This document shows, piece by piece, positions 42,166 through 51,862 of a stretch of DNA of 64,000 nt; the stretch's first letter is position 1, and every line of letters starts with the position of its first letter. The position numbers and the translations under genes were made by a program. The DNA is from Gemmatimonadaceae bacterium (GTDB taxonomy: Bacteria > Gemmatimonadota > Gemmatimonadetes > Gemmatimonadales > Gemmatimonadaceae): positions 62,001 through 126,000 of the forward strand of contig DATNEW010000034.1 in the NCBI GenBank assembly GCA_035606695.1. Direction: 5' to 3'. The notes under the pieces are model-generated. The model was not told the origin of the DNA, searched no databases, and worked only from the letters and a program-made list of their open reading frames with translations.

Positions 42166-43496
42166 TGCGCGCTCCGCCGGTTCCTGATGCAATTCAGTGG
42201 CACGAGGGAATGCTCCTCGCGCCGCAGCACTTTCAGCAGCTCGCGGCGCGGACCGACGCGCTGCTTCAATACCATATGCTCGGGGCGGCCCCCTTCCATT
42301 GGGGTGTCCGTCGGCTGCGCCTGGATTCCACGCAACTGCTCGACGGAACGCTGCGGATCATCGAGCTCGAAGCGGTCATGCCCGATGGTTTGGCCGTATC
42401 GTACCACGAGGGCGATCCGAACAGCCTGACGCTGGATGTCGCGAGCCGCGGTCTCGATCGCGGCGGCCGCCTCATGGTCTACCTCACGGTGCCGGCGGCG
42501 CGCGGTGCCGCGCAGGCGACGGGCGAGTTCGCGCGGTACTCATCATATGTCAGTGCGCCCATTCCCGATCTGAACACGGGAGAGGGTGAGCTCGTCGTGC
42601 CGAGGCTGCGGCCGCGCATCATGCTGATGGCCGGTGACGCGCCGCCCGACAAGTACGTGAGCTTTCCGCTCGCCGAAGTGGTCTATCGCGACGAGTCATA
42701 CTCGCTCACCGAGTACATCCCCCCGCTGCTTCACGTCGGTGAGGATACGGCGCTCGGCCAGCTGTGCGCGCGCGCGCTCAAGCGCGTTCGGGAAAAGGCC
42801 GTGTTTCTCGCGGATCGCGCGCGAGCGGCGTCGGCCACGGCGAAGCGTCCGCTGGTGCTCGAGACGCAGCTCATGGCGCACACGCTCGCGTGCGGGCTGC
42901 CGCCCGTCGAGGCGATGGTGCGAACCGGCGTTACACATCCGTATCCGATCTTTCTCGGCTTCTGCGGACTCGTCGGGCAGGTTGCTGGAATCGGCACGGC
43001 CCTCGTGCCCCCGGTCCTCGACGCCTACGACCATCGCAATTTGCGCCAGACGTTCGATCAGGTCGCCGAGTACATCAACGGCGTGCTGGATGTCATTCAT
43101 GAGGATTTCCGGCCGGTGCCGTTTCGTCCGATCGAGGGCGGCTTCGAGCTCGCGATCGAGCCGGAGTGGTTGGCGGGCGGCCGGCTTGTCGTCGGCGCCG
43201 TCGGCCCGTCGGCCGTGCCGGAGAGCGATCTCGCGGCGTGGATCGACAGTTCTCTCATCGGTTCGAAGACACGCATGACGGCGCTGCGCGAGCGGCGCGT
43301 GCGTGGTGCGGCGCGCACGCGTGTCGACGCGCCGGATACCGTCGGCATCGCGCCACGGCGCGGTGAAGTCGTCGTCAGCATTGCGGCGGACGCGCATTAC
43401 ATCGAAGCAGGCGAAGTACTTCAGGTGCTCGGCGCTGGAGATTCCGGCCAAGGGCGTCCTGACGAGCTGGTGCTTTATGTTGCGACTCGGGCTTGA
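42165..43496 (+). CDS. tssK: TssK, T6SS baseplate adaptor
   Basis: A 443-residue protein, the usual TssK length, from ATG 42165 (the longer frame upstream overlaps tssJ and is rejected). The family opening IQWHEGMLLAPQHFQQ is present, as are TPEYIPPLL-type (SLTEYIPPLLHV) and YPIFLGFCGLVGQVAGI segments. TssK trimers connect the baseplate (TssEFG) with TssL and TssM. It overlaps tssL by 20 bp. Confidence 0.95.
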   Translation: MRAPPVPDAIQWHEGMLLAPQHFQQLAARTDALLQYHMLGAAPFHWGVRRLRLDSTQLLDGTLRIIELEAVMPDGLAVSYHEGDPNSLTLDVASRGLDRGGRLMVYLTVPAARGAAQATGEFARYSSYVSAPIPDLNTGEGELVVPRLRPRIMLMAGDAPPDKYVSFPLAEVVYRDESYSLTEYIPPLLHVGEDTALGQLCARALKRVREKAVFLADRARAASATAKRPLVLETQLMAHTLACGLPPVEAMVRTGVTHPYPIFLGFCGLVGQVAGIGTALVPPVLDAYDHRNLRQTFDQVAEYINGVLDVIHEDFRPVPFRPIEGGFELAIEPEWLAGGRLVVGAVGPSAVPESDLAAWIDSSLIGSKTRMTALRERRVRGAARTRVDAPDTVGIAPRRGEVVVSIAADAHYIEAGEVLQVLGAGDSGQGRPDELVLYVATRA

Positions 43497-44403
43497 AAAA
43501 GAGCGGCCGCTGGCGCCGCCGGACCTCACAGCGAAAGCTGATACACTGGACGCGCGCACCGCGCCGCCGGCGTCTGACGCGAAGCGCGCGACCGCGCCCG
43601 ACGCGGGCGTCGACGGAGGTCCGTTCGATCCCCAGCGTTCGTTCTTGCTGGCGAGCTTCCGCGAATTCTTCGCCGAGGTCGTTCGCCTTCGTGACCTCGC
43701 GGTGCGCGATCCCGGCTCGCTGCTGCCGATCGAGCCGTCGGAGTACACGCCGGAGCACGGCGCAGCGCAAATAGCGCGCGGGATCAGCCAGCAGCTTCAA
43801 CACCTGATGGAGCAGCTGGCACTCGATGCGAGTGTCAAGGCGGGCGAATACGGCGCGGCGCTGTTCGGCGAAGCGCAGTATGTCATGGCCGCCATCGCGG
43901 ACGAGACGTTCCTGGCCACGGACTGGATTGGCCGCGAGGCGTGGCTGCGCTTCCTGCTCGAGCAGTCGGTGTTTCGCTCGCAGATCGCGGGCGAAGAGAT
44001 TTTCCGGCGCATCGACAAGCTGTTGTCGCGCCGCACTGGAGTCTCCGCGGAGCTCGCGGCGGTGTATTTCGTCGCACTCGGCGCGGGCTTCGAGGGGCAG
44101 TATCGCGGCACGGGCGATCCGGCGCTCCGCGAATATCGGCAGAAGCTCTATCGCTTCGTCTTCCAGCGCGATCCGAGCCGCGTGCCGGCCGTGCTGTCCG
44201 CACAGCCGTACGATCATACCGCCGGCGCGGCGCGGCCCACCCGGTTGCCGCTGGTGCGGCGATGGACGCTGATCTTCGCGGGCGCCGCGATCGTATACAT
44301 CGCCGCGGCATTCATCATCTGGCGCAGCCTGACCAGCGAGCTGCGGCAGATCAACTCCGAGATTCGCCGCGAAGTCGCGGATACCGTCCAAGTGTCGCAA
44401 TGA
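43477..44403 (+). CDS. tssL: TssL (DotU), T6SS membrane-complex subunit
   Basis: A 308-residue protein from ATG 43477. A Pro/Ala-rich N-terminus (~1-55) precedes the DotU helical domain (FRELFAEVVRLRD-like, ADETFLATDW, FRRIDKLL), and a single C-terminal transmembrane helix (WTLIFAGAAIVYIAAAFIIW, ~263-283) ends the chain. There is no peptidoglycan-binding extension, so envelope anchoring must come from TssM, TssJ or the SPOR protein downstream. It overlaps both neighbours. Confidence 0.93.
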   Translation: MLRLGLEKERPLAPPDLTAKADTLDARTAPPASDAKRATAPDAGVDGGPFDPQRSFLLASFREFFAEVVRLRDLAVRDPGSLLPIEPSEYTPEHGAAQIARGISQQLQHLMEQLALDASVKAGEYGAALFGEAQYVMAAIADETFLATDWIGREAWLRFLLEQSVFRSQIAGEEIFRRIDKLLSRRTGVSAELAAVYFVALGAGFEGQYRGTGDPALREYRQKLYRFVFQRDPSRVPAVLSAQPYDHTAGAARPTRLPLVRRWTLIFAGAAIVYIAAAFIIWRSLTSELRQINSEIRREVADTVQVSQ

Positions 44404-47400
44404 GCGCGATATCACCGTGGGTGATCGCGCTGACGCTGCTCGGCGTCCTGATCTTCGTCGCGATCGCGTTCATCGTGCTGCGTGCCGCGCGGGCGAAGAC
44501 GCCGATGGTTCCCGCCGCGATGGCGGGCGCGGCCGGTGCGCCGGCGGCGGCGATACCCGCGTCCGCGGCGCCGCATCTGCAGGACCGGGGAGTGGGCGGC
44601 GCGCTCGCCGTTCGCCGAGCGTTCACGGAGGCTCGCCGCGTATTAGGAAGTTGGTATCGCACCGCCGAAGATCACTCGGCGCTGCCGTGGGTGTTGTCGG
44701 TCGGCGAAGCGGGCAGCGGCAAGACGACGCTGATTGGTTCGATCGACGCGCCGCGACTTGGCGCGGCATCGGGCGCGGCGCCTGGTGCCTCGTCGCCCGG
44801 CGGCGACGACGCGCCGGTGACTTTCCAGTTCTTTGAAACCGGTGTCGTGCTCGACGTCGCGGGGGATCTGCTGTCGAATCCGGCACGTCCCGGCGCCGAC
44901 GACCGCGCGTGGCACGCGCTCGTCGGACAGTTGCAGCGGCACCGCCCCGAACGCCCGCTCGACTCGATCGTGCTGTCGATTCCGGCGGCGGATTTCGTTG
45001 GCCCCGCACGGCTCACCAAGGACGCGCTCACGACGAAGGCGGCGCGCATCGGCGATCGATTGGCCGAGCTGCAGGCGTCGTTGTCGCTGCGCCTGCCCGT
45101 GTACGTCATCGTCACGAAGTGCGACGCCATTCCCGGATTCGCTGAGCTCTGCCGCGGCCTCGAAGCCAAGCGCCATGGCGACATGCTTGGTTGGTCGTCG
45201 CCGTACAGCGCGGACGCGGCATTCGCGCCGAGCTGGGTCGACGAAGCGATGGACACGCTCCTCCGCAGCGTACAGGAAGCGGAGTTCGGCGTGCTGGCGC
45301 GCGAAGAAACGGCGCGCGACGGCGATTCGCTCTTCCTGCTGCCGCTGCACCTGGGCCGCGCGCGCTCGCCGCTGCGCGACTTCCTGCAGCGCATGTTCCA
45401 GACGACGACGTACGAGCGCGGCACGTTCCTTCGCGGATTGTACTTCGTCGGCGACGCGGCCACGGCGCCGCCGCACAAGCCGGCCTTCGTCGCCGACCTG
45501 TTCTCGGAAAAGATTTTCGGCGAGCGCGGACTTGCCAAGCCGGGCCCGCGCGTGTTTCCGTCGAAGAACAAGGTCGTCGCGCGACTGCAACTCGCGACGC
45601 TCGCCATCATTCTTGGCGGACCGTTCGGGCTCTATGCCGGCGTGAACGGCGTGCGGGTTGGTCCGTGGCGCTTGTCGCGGGGCGTGAAGGCGGAAGAGGC
45701 GAGCATTCGTCCGCTGCTGCGCACGATCGACGTGGCGGTGCACGCGATGCGCGTGCGGCGCGACGCGTTCTCGAACGTCTCCGCGGTGACGCCGCAGGAA
45801 GACATGAGCGTGTTCCGCCTGCTCGACGACATGGCGAGCCTCAGCACCAATCACATGTGGTCGGTGTTTCTGCCGGGCACGCTGCTCAGTCCCTTGCATC
45901 ACGACATCACCGACGCGATCGGCCTGAGCTTCCAGACGATCATTCTGCCGGAGTTCCGCGCGCGTATGCTCTATCGCGCGCGCCGCCTGACCGATCCGAC
46001 GACGCGCGGCGTGGGCCGCGAAGCGGCGTACGGGAACGACGTACGGCTCCCGCAGTATCTCGCGGAAATCAGCGCACTCGGCTCCAACATCGAGCGGTTC
46101 AACTCGCTCGCGCAGTCCGACAAGGGTGAGCTCGAAGATCTCGCGGCGATCGTTCACTACCTGTACGGCGAGCAGGTCGCGCCCGGCTTCATGGACAACG
46201 ACGGCTACTATCGTCGCGCGCTCGCCGAGGCGCATGCGCATCCGATCGTGATCGATGAGCGTATGCGCACGCTGGCGCTTCGCCGCTCCGGCCAGCTCAC
46301 GCGGGACGCCTATCAGGCGCTGCTCACGCGCTTGAGCGGCTCGACCATCGGCGCGGACAACGGCGCCGACAGCGATGCCGACGAACCAGCCGATTCACTC
46401 GATCTGCGCGCGGCGCGGGCGGACGTCGACGCGGTCGTGGGATTGCGCGCATTCCTCGATTCGGGCAGCCCGGTCGAGCAGGCGCTCGACTCGATTCACG
46501 CGCCCTTCGCGTTCGGCGACGGATTCGCCGCCGCCGTGCGCGACACGCTGGCGTACTATAAGAACGAGCTCACCGGTCGCGTGCTGCCATCGTACGCCGA
46601 CAACCAGCACACGGCCGACGGCGCGTTGCGCGCGCTCGATGCCCTGCTCCGTCAACCGTTCATGCAGGCACCGGCGACGCGGGCCATCAACGCGGACGTC
46701 GAGGCCGGCGTGTCGCTGGCGTGGGACCCGGCGCGTCTCGACGAAGCGCTCGCGATGAAGACGGCGTTCGACACGTTCATGGCGCGCGGCCTCGACCCGT
46801 TGCCCGAAGCGCTGCGCAATCGCGTGCGGCGTTTGGCGACCGTGCAGCTCGGCGCCGCCATGACGGACATCGTCGCCGGCGGGGTGCGCGAGGATCACGC
46901 GCTGTCGTTGCGCGGCGACGACTCGCACGATCTCACCGAGCGCGTCAACGCCTTCACGCAGGCATCGACGCGCATCGCGCAGCTGCTCGACGTCTTCGAC
47001 GCGATCGGCGCGACGAGCAGCTACGACGCGCTGCTGGACTTGAGCTCCGCGCACGCGAACGCGCTTCTGGCGCGCGCCGACGCGATGCTCGATCTCCCGA
47101 GCCGCTACCGGCTGTCCGCGACCGCGGTGAACGCGTGGAACGGCCGTGCGCCGTTCTCGGCCGTCGGGTTCGGGACGCGGCCCGGCGCGCTCGACGACTA
47201 CCTCGCGTCCGAAGCCGCCACCGTCCGCTCCGCGGCGGTGCTTGCTAAACCTTTAATTAGTTTTCTCGAATCGCACGAAAGCGACGGCGAGACGCGCGTC
47301 GCGTCCCTGCGGACGTGGGACGCGGTGCTGAGCGACGTCGACCGGCTCGATCGCAAGCCGGCCGGTGGATCGATCGCCGGCATCGAGAGCATGATCCGCC

Positions 47401-48320
47401 TGGAGCTCGATTCCGTCGACGTGAATGGATGCGCGCGCCGTGCGCCGCGCCCCGCCTCGAACGGCGACGTGTTCGCCCAGCGCGGCGACGCGATGTGGAG
47501 CGCCGTGTGGCGCCGGTGCGTCGACGTCGCATCGCGCGACATGGTCGCCGCGTACGGGCGGCTGCAGACGTCGTTCCGCACGAAGCTCGCGGGGCGGTTC
47601 CCCTTCGCGGCGCCCGATGCACCGAGCGACGCGGCCCCCGCCGACATTGCCGACGTGCTGCACGCGTATGACGCGCTCGCAACGATGGGCGCCCGCACCG
47701 GCCCCACCGACGATCCCTACGGATTCCTCGGCACGCGTGCCGAAGCGTTCCTGGGCGACCTCGCCAAGGTGCGCACGTTCCTGAGCGCCTATCTCGACAG
47801 CGCCGCCGCCAACCGGCCGCCCATGTTCGACTATCAAATCGACTTCCGCGTGAATCGCGCGCGCGAGTCGGGCGCGAATCAGATTGCCGAGTGGACCGCT
47901 GACATCGCGGATCAACACGCGGCGCTCGGCACGGCCGCCGCCGCGCGACGCGGTCGCTGGCGTGCCGGCGACGATGTGAGTCTGGCGCTGCGTTGGGCGA
48001 CGGGCTCGCCGCTGGTTCCCGTCGAGCCCGCGCCGCCCGGCGCGCGTCTCGACGACGACGGCGTCGAGTTCACGACGACCGGCGTCTGGTCGATGCTGCG
48101 ATTGCTGCGCGTGTACGAGAGCGATGTGCCGGACCCCGATGGTGGCGCGACGCTCAAGCTCGCGGTGCACACCGCGCGGCGCACCGCACTGCACGAGCCG
48201 CCGTCGACGACGCGCGCCTACGTGCGCGTGCGTCTCTTTCATCCTGACACGAAGGCCGAGCTGACGGTGCCTCGCTTCCCTGTCGTCGCGCCGCCGGCCG
48301 GCACCGAGGATCGTCGATGA
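44400..48320 (+). CDS. tssM: TssM (IcmF), T6SS inner-membrane NTPase-like subunit
   Basis: A 1306-residue protein from ATG 44400 (ATGA overlap with tssL). One N-terminal TM is clear (~7-29); most TssM proteins have two there. The cytoplasmic domain holds a Walker A GEAGSGKTT (~102-110) and NKCD-like TKCDAIPG; a further TM (~397-418) leads to the long periplasmic part with TssM C-terminal features. It bridges inner and outer membranes with TssJ. ATGA overlap with tssA follows. Confidence 0.95.
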   Translation: MSAISPWVIALTLLGVLIFVAIAFIVLRAARAKTPMVPAAMAGAAGAPAAAIPASAAPHLQDRGVGGALAVRRAFTEARRVLGSWYRTAEDHSALPWVLSVGEAGSGKTTLIGSIDAPRLGAASGAAPGASSPGGDDAPVTFQFFETGVVLDVAGDLLSNPARPGADDRAWHALVGQLQRHRPERPLDSIVLSIPAADFVGPARLTKDALTTKAARIGDRLAELQASLSLRLPVYVIVTKCDAIPGFAELCRGLEAKRHGDMLGWSSPYSADAAFAPSWVDEAMDTLLRSVQEAEFGVLAREETARDGDSLFLLPLHLGRARSPLRDFLQRMFQTTTYERGTFLRGLYFVGDAATAPPHKPAFVADLFSEKIFGERGLAKPGPRVFPSKNKVVARLQLATLAIILGGPFGLYAGVNGVRVGPWRLSRGVKAEEASIRPLLRTIDVAVHAMRVRRDAFSNVSAVTPQEDMSVFRLLDDMASLSTNHMWSVFLPGTLLSPLHHDITDAIGLSFQTIILPEFRARMLYRARRLTDPTTRGVGREAAYGNDVRLPQYLAEISALGSNIERFNSLAQSDKGELEDLAAIVHYLYGEQVAPGFMDNDGYYRRALAEAHAHPIVIDERMRTLALRRSGQLTRDAYQALLTRLSGSTIGADNGADSDADEPADSLDLRAARADVDAVVGLRAFLDSGSPVEQALDSIHAPFAFGDGFAAAVRDTLAYYKNELTGRVLPSYADNQHTADGALRALDALLRQPFMQAPATRAINADVEAGVSLAWDPARLDEALAMKTAFDTFMARGLDPLPEALRNRVRRLATVQLGAAMTDIVAGGVREDHALSLRGDDSHDLTERVNAFTQASTRIAQLLDVFDAIGATSSYDALLDLSSAHANALLARADAMLDLPSRYRLSATAVNAWNGRAPFSAVGFGTRPGALDDYLASEAATVRSAAVLAKPLISFLESHESDGETRVASLRTWDAVLSDVDRLDRKPAGGSIAGIESMIRLELDSVDVNGCARRAPRPASNGDVFAQRGDAMWSAVWRRCVDVASRDMVAAYGRLQTSFRTKLAGRFPFAAPDAPSDAAPADIADVLHAYDALATMGARTGPTDDPYGFLGTRAEAFLGDLAKVRTFLSAYLDSAAANRPPMFDYQIDFRVNRARESGANQIAEWTADIADQHAALGTAAAARRGRWRAGDDVSLALRWATGSPLVPVEPAPPGARLDDDGVEFTTTGVWSMLRLLRVYESDVPDPDGGATLKLAVHTARRTALHEPPSTTRAYVRVRLFHPDTKAELTVPRFPVVAPPAGTEDRR

Positions 48321-49540
48321 CCACGCCCGAGGTGCGCCTGGCGGCCTTGAGCGCGGGACTCGCGGCGGACCCGCGTGCGTCGGGTACGCGCGAGTTTGCC
48401 GACCTCGCCGCGTTGCTCGCGCCGATCAGCGAGACGGCGCCCGCGGGCGAATGGCTTCGCTACGACCCGGCGTTCGATGCGCTGCGTGAAGCGCGGCGCG
48501 AAGAAGATCCGACGACGCCGCAGGGCATCTGGGCGCGCGATCTCAAGCGCGCGGAATGGACGACGGTGCATGCGCTGGCGAGCGATCTCCTGGCGCATCG
48601 CAGCAAGGACATTCAGATCGCGGCGTGGCTGCTCGAGGCATGGGTGAAGCTGTATGGTTTCGCCGGCATGCGTACCGGGCTCGCGTTGATCGCATCGATG
48701 TGCGAGACGTACTGGCCCGATCTGCATCCGTTGCCGGACGAGGACGATCATTCGGCGCGCATCGCGACGGTCGAATGGATCAACGAACGCATGCCGGCGC
48801 GCATTCTCGACGTGCCGCTCACGCAGCCGAGCGATCCCGATTCGCGCGCGTGGTCGTGGGGCGATCGCGTCGAGGCGCTTCGTCGCGAGAACGTCGCGAA
48901 GCGTGCGGGCAAGCAGGCGAAGCCCGCGGCGGGCGGCGATGCCTGGCTGACCGTCGCGAAGTTCGCGAGCAGCGTCGGCGGCACGCCGCGCGCCGTGCTC
49001 GCGCGCCATCGCGACGATCTCGGCGCGGCGATCGAGAACGCGCGTGCGCTCGAAGCGCAGCTCGACCGCCGTTGCGGAGCCAATGCGCCGAGTCTCACTC
49101 GGCTGATCGAGCTGATGTCGGAGATTCGCCGGTTCGTCGCCGGCGTCGTCGATGAACGCGGCGCGGATGCGTCGAGCGCCGCGGTCGCGTCGTCCGCGCC
49201 GTCCTCACCGTCGCCGTCGTCGGCGGCGGCCACCGCGGGCGAGTCGCAGGACTCGGCCCTCCTCACTGCCGTCATGACTCAAACCACGAATCCGCCCGCG
49301 GCGGCGGCGGCGCCGTTGGGCGCGACCGCCGACCACGCGGCCACGCGCACCGAGGCCTATCGCAAGCTCGCCGAGGCGGCCGACACGCTCATGCGGATCG
49401 AGCCGCACAGTCCGACGCCGTATCTGGTGCGGCGGGCGATCGCGTGGGGCGGGATGAGCCTGGCCGAGCTGATGAAGCATTTCATCGATAGCGGATACGA
49501 TTTAAAGTCCTTATATTCAATGTTGGGAATGAACGAATGA
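48317..49540 (+). CDS. tssA: TssA, T6SS sheath-assembly protein
   Basis: A 407-residue protein with an ImpA N-terminal domain (~28-150: PISETAPAGEWLRYDPAFDALREARREED, AAWLLEAWVKLYGFAG, LCETYWPDLHP-like). An Ala/Ser/Pro linker (~285-320) separates it from a short C-terminal VRRAIAWGGMSLAELM domain, the VasJ-type end. TssA caps or organises the growing tail. ATGA overlaps on both sides. Confidence 0.92.
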   Translation: MTTPEVRLAALSAGLAADPRASGTREFADLAALLAPISETAPAGEWLRYDPAFDALREARREEDPTTPQGIWARDLKRAEWTTVHALASDLLAHRSKDIQIAAWLLEAWVKLYGFAGMRTGLALIASMCETYWPDLHPLPDEDDHSARIATVEWINERMPARILDVPLTQPSDPDSRAWSWGDRVEALRRENVAKRAGKQAKPAAGGDAWLTVAKFASSVGGTPRAVLARHRDDLGAAIENARALEAQLDRRCGANAPSLTRLIELMSEIRRFVAGVVDERGADASSAAVASSAPSSPSPSSAAATAGESQDSALLTAVMTQTTNPPAAAAAPLGATADHAATRTEAYRKLAEAADTLMRIEPHSPTPYLVRRAIAWGGMSLAELMKHFIDSGYDLKSLYSMLGMNE

Positions 49541-49689
49541 GTCGCCTGTCGCTCGGTCATCTCCCCGCGCGGGCCAGTCCCGCGGTGCACGCCCGAGAGC
49601 TCGGATCGCGGCCGCCGCCGGTGCGCCCCAGCCTCCCTTTCCTTTGTGGTCGCTCGTCCCTGTTCCTCTTCCTACCTCCATCGGAGTGA
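49537..49689 (+). CDS. 50-codon frame exactly bridging tssA and tssB (doubtful)
   Basis: ATG 49537 overlaps the tssA stop (ATGA) and its TGA overlaps the tssB ATG at 49689 (TGATG). The product would be 50 residues, Pro/Arg/Leu-rich, without recognisable features. It may be a coupling peptide that carries ribosomes across the gap, or chance. Confidence 0.3.
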   Translation: MSRLSLGHLPARASPAVHARELGSRPPPVRPSLPFLCGRSSLFLFLPPSE

Positions 49690-50210
49690 TGATGCCGGAA
49701 AGCACACAGCACAAACTCGACCGAGTGCGGCCGCCTCGGGTTCAGATCACCTACGACGTCGAGATCGGCGGCGCGATGCAGAAGCGCGAGCTGCCGCTCG
49801 TCGTCGGCATCATGGCCGAGCTCTCGGGCAAGCCGTCCGAAGCGCCGGCGGCGCTCAAGACGCGCGGCTTCGTCAACATCGACCGCGACAACTTCAACGA
49901 CGTCATGACGTCGATTCAGCCGCGCCTCGCGTTCCAGGTCGACAACAAGATCGCGAACGACGACAGCAAGCTGAATGTCGAGTTGAACTTCCGCACGATC
50001 GACGATTTCGAGCCGGTCTCGATCATCCAGCAGGTCGCCGCCCTGCGCAAGCTGTTCGAAGCGCGGCAGAAGTTGTCCGATCTCCTCACGAAGCTCGACG
50101 GCAACGACGAGCTCGATCGACTCCTCCAGGAGATCGTGTCGAACACCGAAGGGTTGACGGAACTGAAGGCCCTGGGCGCCGGCGCCCCGGCCGATCAACC
50201 CGCGAGCTGA
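49689..50210 (+). CDS. tssB: TssB (VipA), T6SS sheath small subunit
   Basis: A 173-residue protein from ATG 49689 (adjacent ATG 49692), with GGAG just before. The family markers are visible: RVQITYDVEIGGAMQKRELPLVVGIMAELSG, FVNIDRDNFNDVM, LNFRTIDDFEPVSI and LLTKLDGNDELDRLL. It forms the contractile sheath with TssC, 66 bp downstream. Confidence 0.96.
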   Translation: MMPESTQHKLDRVRPPRVQITYDVEIGGAMQKRELPLVVGIMAELSGKPSEAPAALKTRGFVNIDRDNFNDVMTSIQPRLAFQVDNKIANDDSKLNVELNFRTIDDFEPVSIIQQVAALRKLFEARQKLSDLLTKLDGNDELDRLLQEIVSNTEGLTELKALGAGAPADQPAS

Positions 50211-50276
50211 CCTACGCCACTCAAGCGACCGTCGGCCAAGACCGGCGTTCGCCACACCTTTTGAGGAGTCGAAGCA

Positions 50277-51761
50277 ATGGCACAAGCACAAACCGCGACG
50301 TCGGCGAATTCGACGTTCGCTCCCGAGCCGGGCAGTCTCCTGGCGCGCATCATCGACGAAGGCCGCATGGCGCGCGATCCCGTGCAGACGACGTACGCGC
50401 GCGACCTGATCGCCGAGTTCGCGGCGCAGGTGCTGGATGAAGGGATGGCGGTCAGCCGCGACACCGCGGCGATGATCAACGCCCGCATTGCGCAGATCGA
50501 TGTGCTGATCAGCGCGCAGCTCAACCAGGTCATGCACGCGACCGACTTCCAGAAGCTGGAAGCGTCGTGGCGCGGCCTGCACTTCCTCGTCATGAATTCC
50601 GAGACGGGCACGCGCCTCAAGCTGCGCCTGCTCAACGCCTCGCGCGACGAGCTCCAGAAGGATCTCGAGAAGGCGGTCGAGTTCGACCAGAGCGTGTTGT
50701 TCAAGAAGATCTACGAAGAGGAATACGGCACGTTCGGCGGTCATCCGTTCAGCGTGCTGGTCGGCGACTTCGAGTTCGGCCGCCATCCGCAGGACATGGC
50801 GTTCCTCGAGAAGTTGTCCAACGTCGCGGCGGCGGCGCATGCGCCGTTCATCGCGGCGGCGAGCCCCAAGCTCTTCGACATGGACAGCTTCACCGAGCTC
50901 GGCGTTCCGCGCGATCTCGCGAAGTCGTTCGAGTCGGCGGAGCTGATCAAGTGGCGTGCCTTCCGTGACTCGGAAGATTCGCGCTACGTGGCGCTCGCGC
51001 TGCCGCACATTCTCATGCGCTTGCCGTACGGCCCGAACACCAAGCCGACCGAAGGCGTGAACTTCGTCGAGGACGTCGACGGCACGGATCACTCGAAGTA
51101 TCTGTGGGGCAACGCGGGATATGCGCTCGCGCAGCGCATCACGAACGCGTTCGCGCAGCACAGCTGGTGCGCGGCGATTCGCGGCGTCGAAGGCGGCGGT
51201 CTGGTCGAAGGCCTCCCGACGCACACGTTCCAGACGGACCAGGGCGACATCGCGCTCAAGTGCCCGACGGAAATCGCGATCACCGACCGCCGCGAGAAGG
51301 AGCTCAACGATCTTGGCTTCATCTCGCTGTGCCACTGCAAGGGCACCGACGTCGCCGCGTTCTTCGGCGGCGCCACGGCGAACAAGCCGAAGCTGTACAA
51401 CACGAACCAGGCGAACGCGAACTCGCGCATCTCGGCCATGCTGCCGTACGTGCTCGCCGCGTCGCGCTTCGCGCATTACCTCAAGGTCATCATGCGCGAC
51501 AAGATCGGCAGCTTCATGACTCGCGGGAACGTGGAGCAGCTGCTCAACAACTGGATCGCGGAATACGTGCTGCTGAACGACGACGCTCCGCAGGCGGTCA
51601 AGGCGAACTATCCGCTGCGCGAAGCGCGCGTCGACGTCACGGAGATTCCGGGCAAGCCGGGCGCGTACAACGCCACGGTCTTCCTCAAGCCGCACTTCCA
51701 GCTCGAGGAGCTCTCGGCATCCATCCGCCTCGTCGCCGAGCTGCCGCCGCCGGCGGCGTGA
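50277..51761 (+). CDS. tssC: TssC (VipB), T6SS sheath large subunit
   Basis: A 494-residue protein of typical length, preceded by GAGG and ATG 50277. It contains the conserved QKLEASWRGLHFLV, FGGHPFSVLVGDFEFG, FEGVNFVED-like TEGVNFVEDVDGTD, and a C-terminal FLKPHFQLEELSASIRLVAELP. It assembles with TssB into the contractile sheath recycled by ClpV. Confidence 0.97.
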   Translation: MAQAQTATSANSTFAPEPGSLLARIIDEGRMARDPVQTTYARDLIAEFAAQVLDEGMAVSRDTAAMINARIAQIDVLISAQLNQVMHATDFQKLEASWRGLHFLVMNSETGTRLKLRLLNASRDELQKDLEKAVEFDQSVLFKKIYEEEYGTFGGHPFSVLVGDFEFGRHPQDMAFLEKLSNVAAAAHAPFIAAASPKLFDMDSFTELGVPRDLAKSFESAELIKWRAFRDSEDSRYVALALPHILMRLPYGPNTKPTEGVNFVEDVDGTDHSKYLWGNAGYALAQRITNAFAQHSWCAAIRGVEGGGLVEGLPTHTFQTDQGDIALKCPTEIAITDRREKELNDLGFISLCHCKGTDVAAFFGGATANKPKLYNTNQANANSRISAMLPYVLAASRFAHYLKVIMRDKIGSFMTRGNVEQLLNNWIAEYVLLNDDAPQAVKANYPLREARVDVTEIPGKPGAYNATVFLKPHFQLEELSASIRLVAELPPPAA

Positions 51762-51862
51762 TGCCGGCCTGACGATCCGATGATCACGGCGGTGCGCGCG
51801 TCGTTCGGCGCGCACACCGCCATCCCCGTGGACGATTCTCTTTCCGATACTCGAGGACCAAG

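Noticed and set aside
49557-51815. A 752-codon minus-strand frame across tssB and tssC
   Set aside because: Antisense of two highly conserved sheath genes; the product is Arg/His/Glu-rich low complexity with no family.
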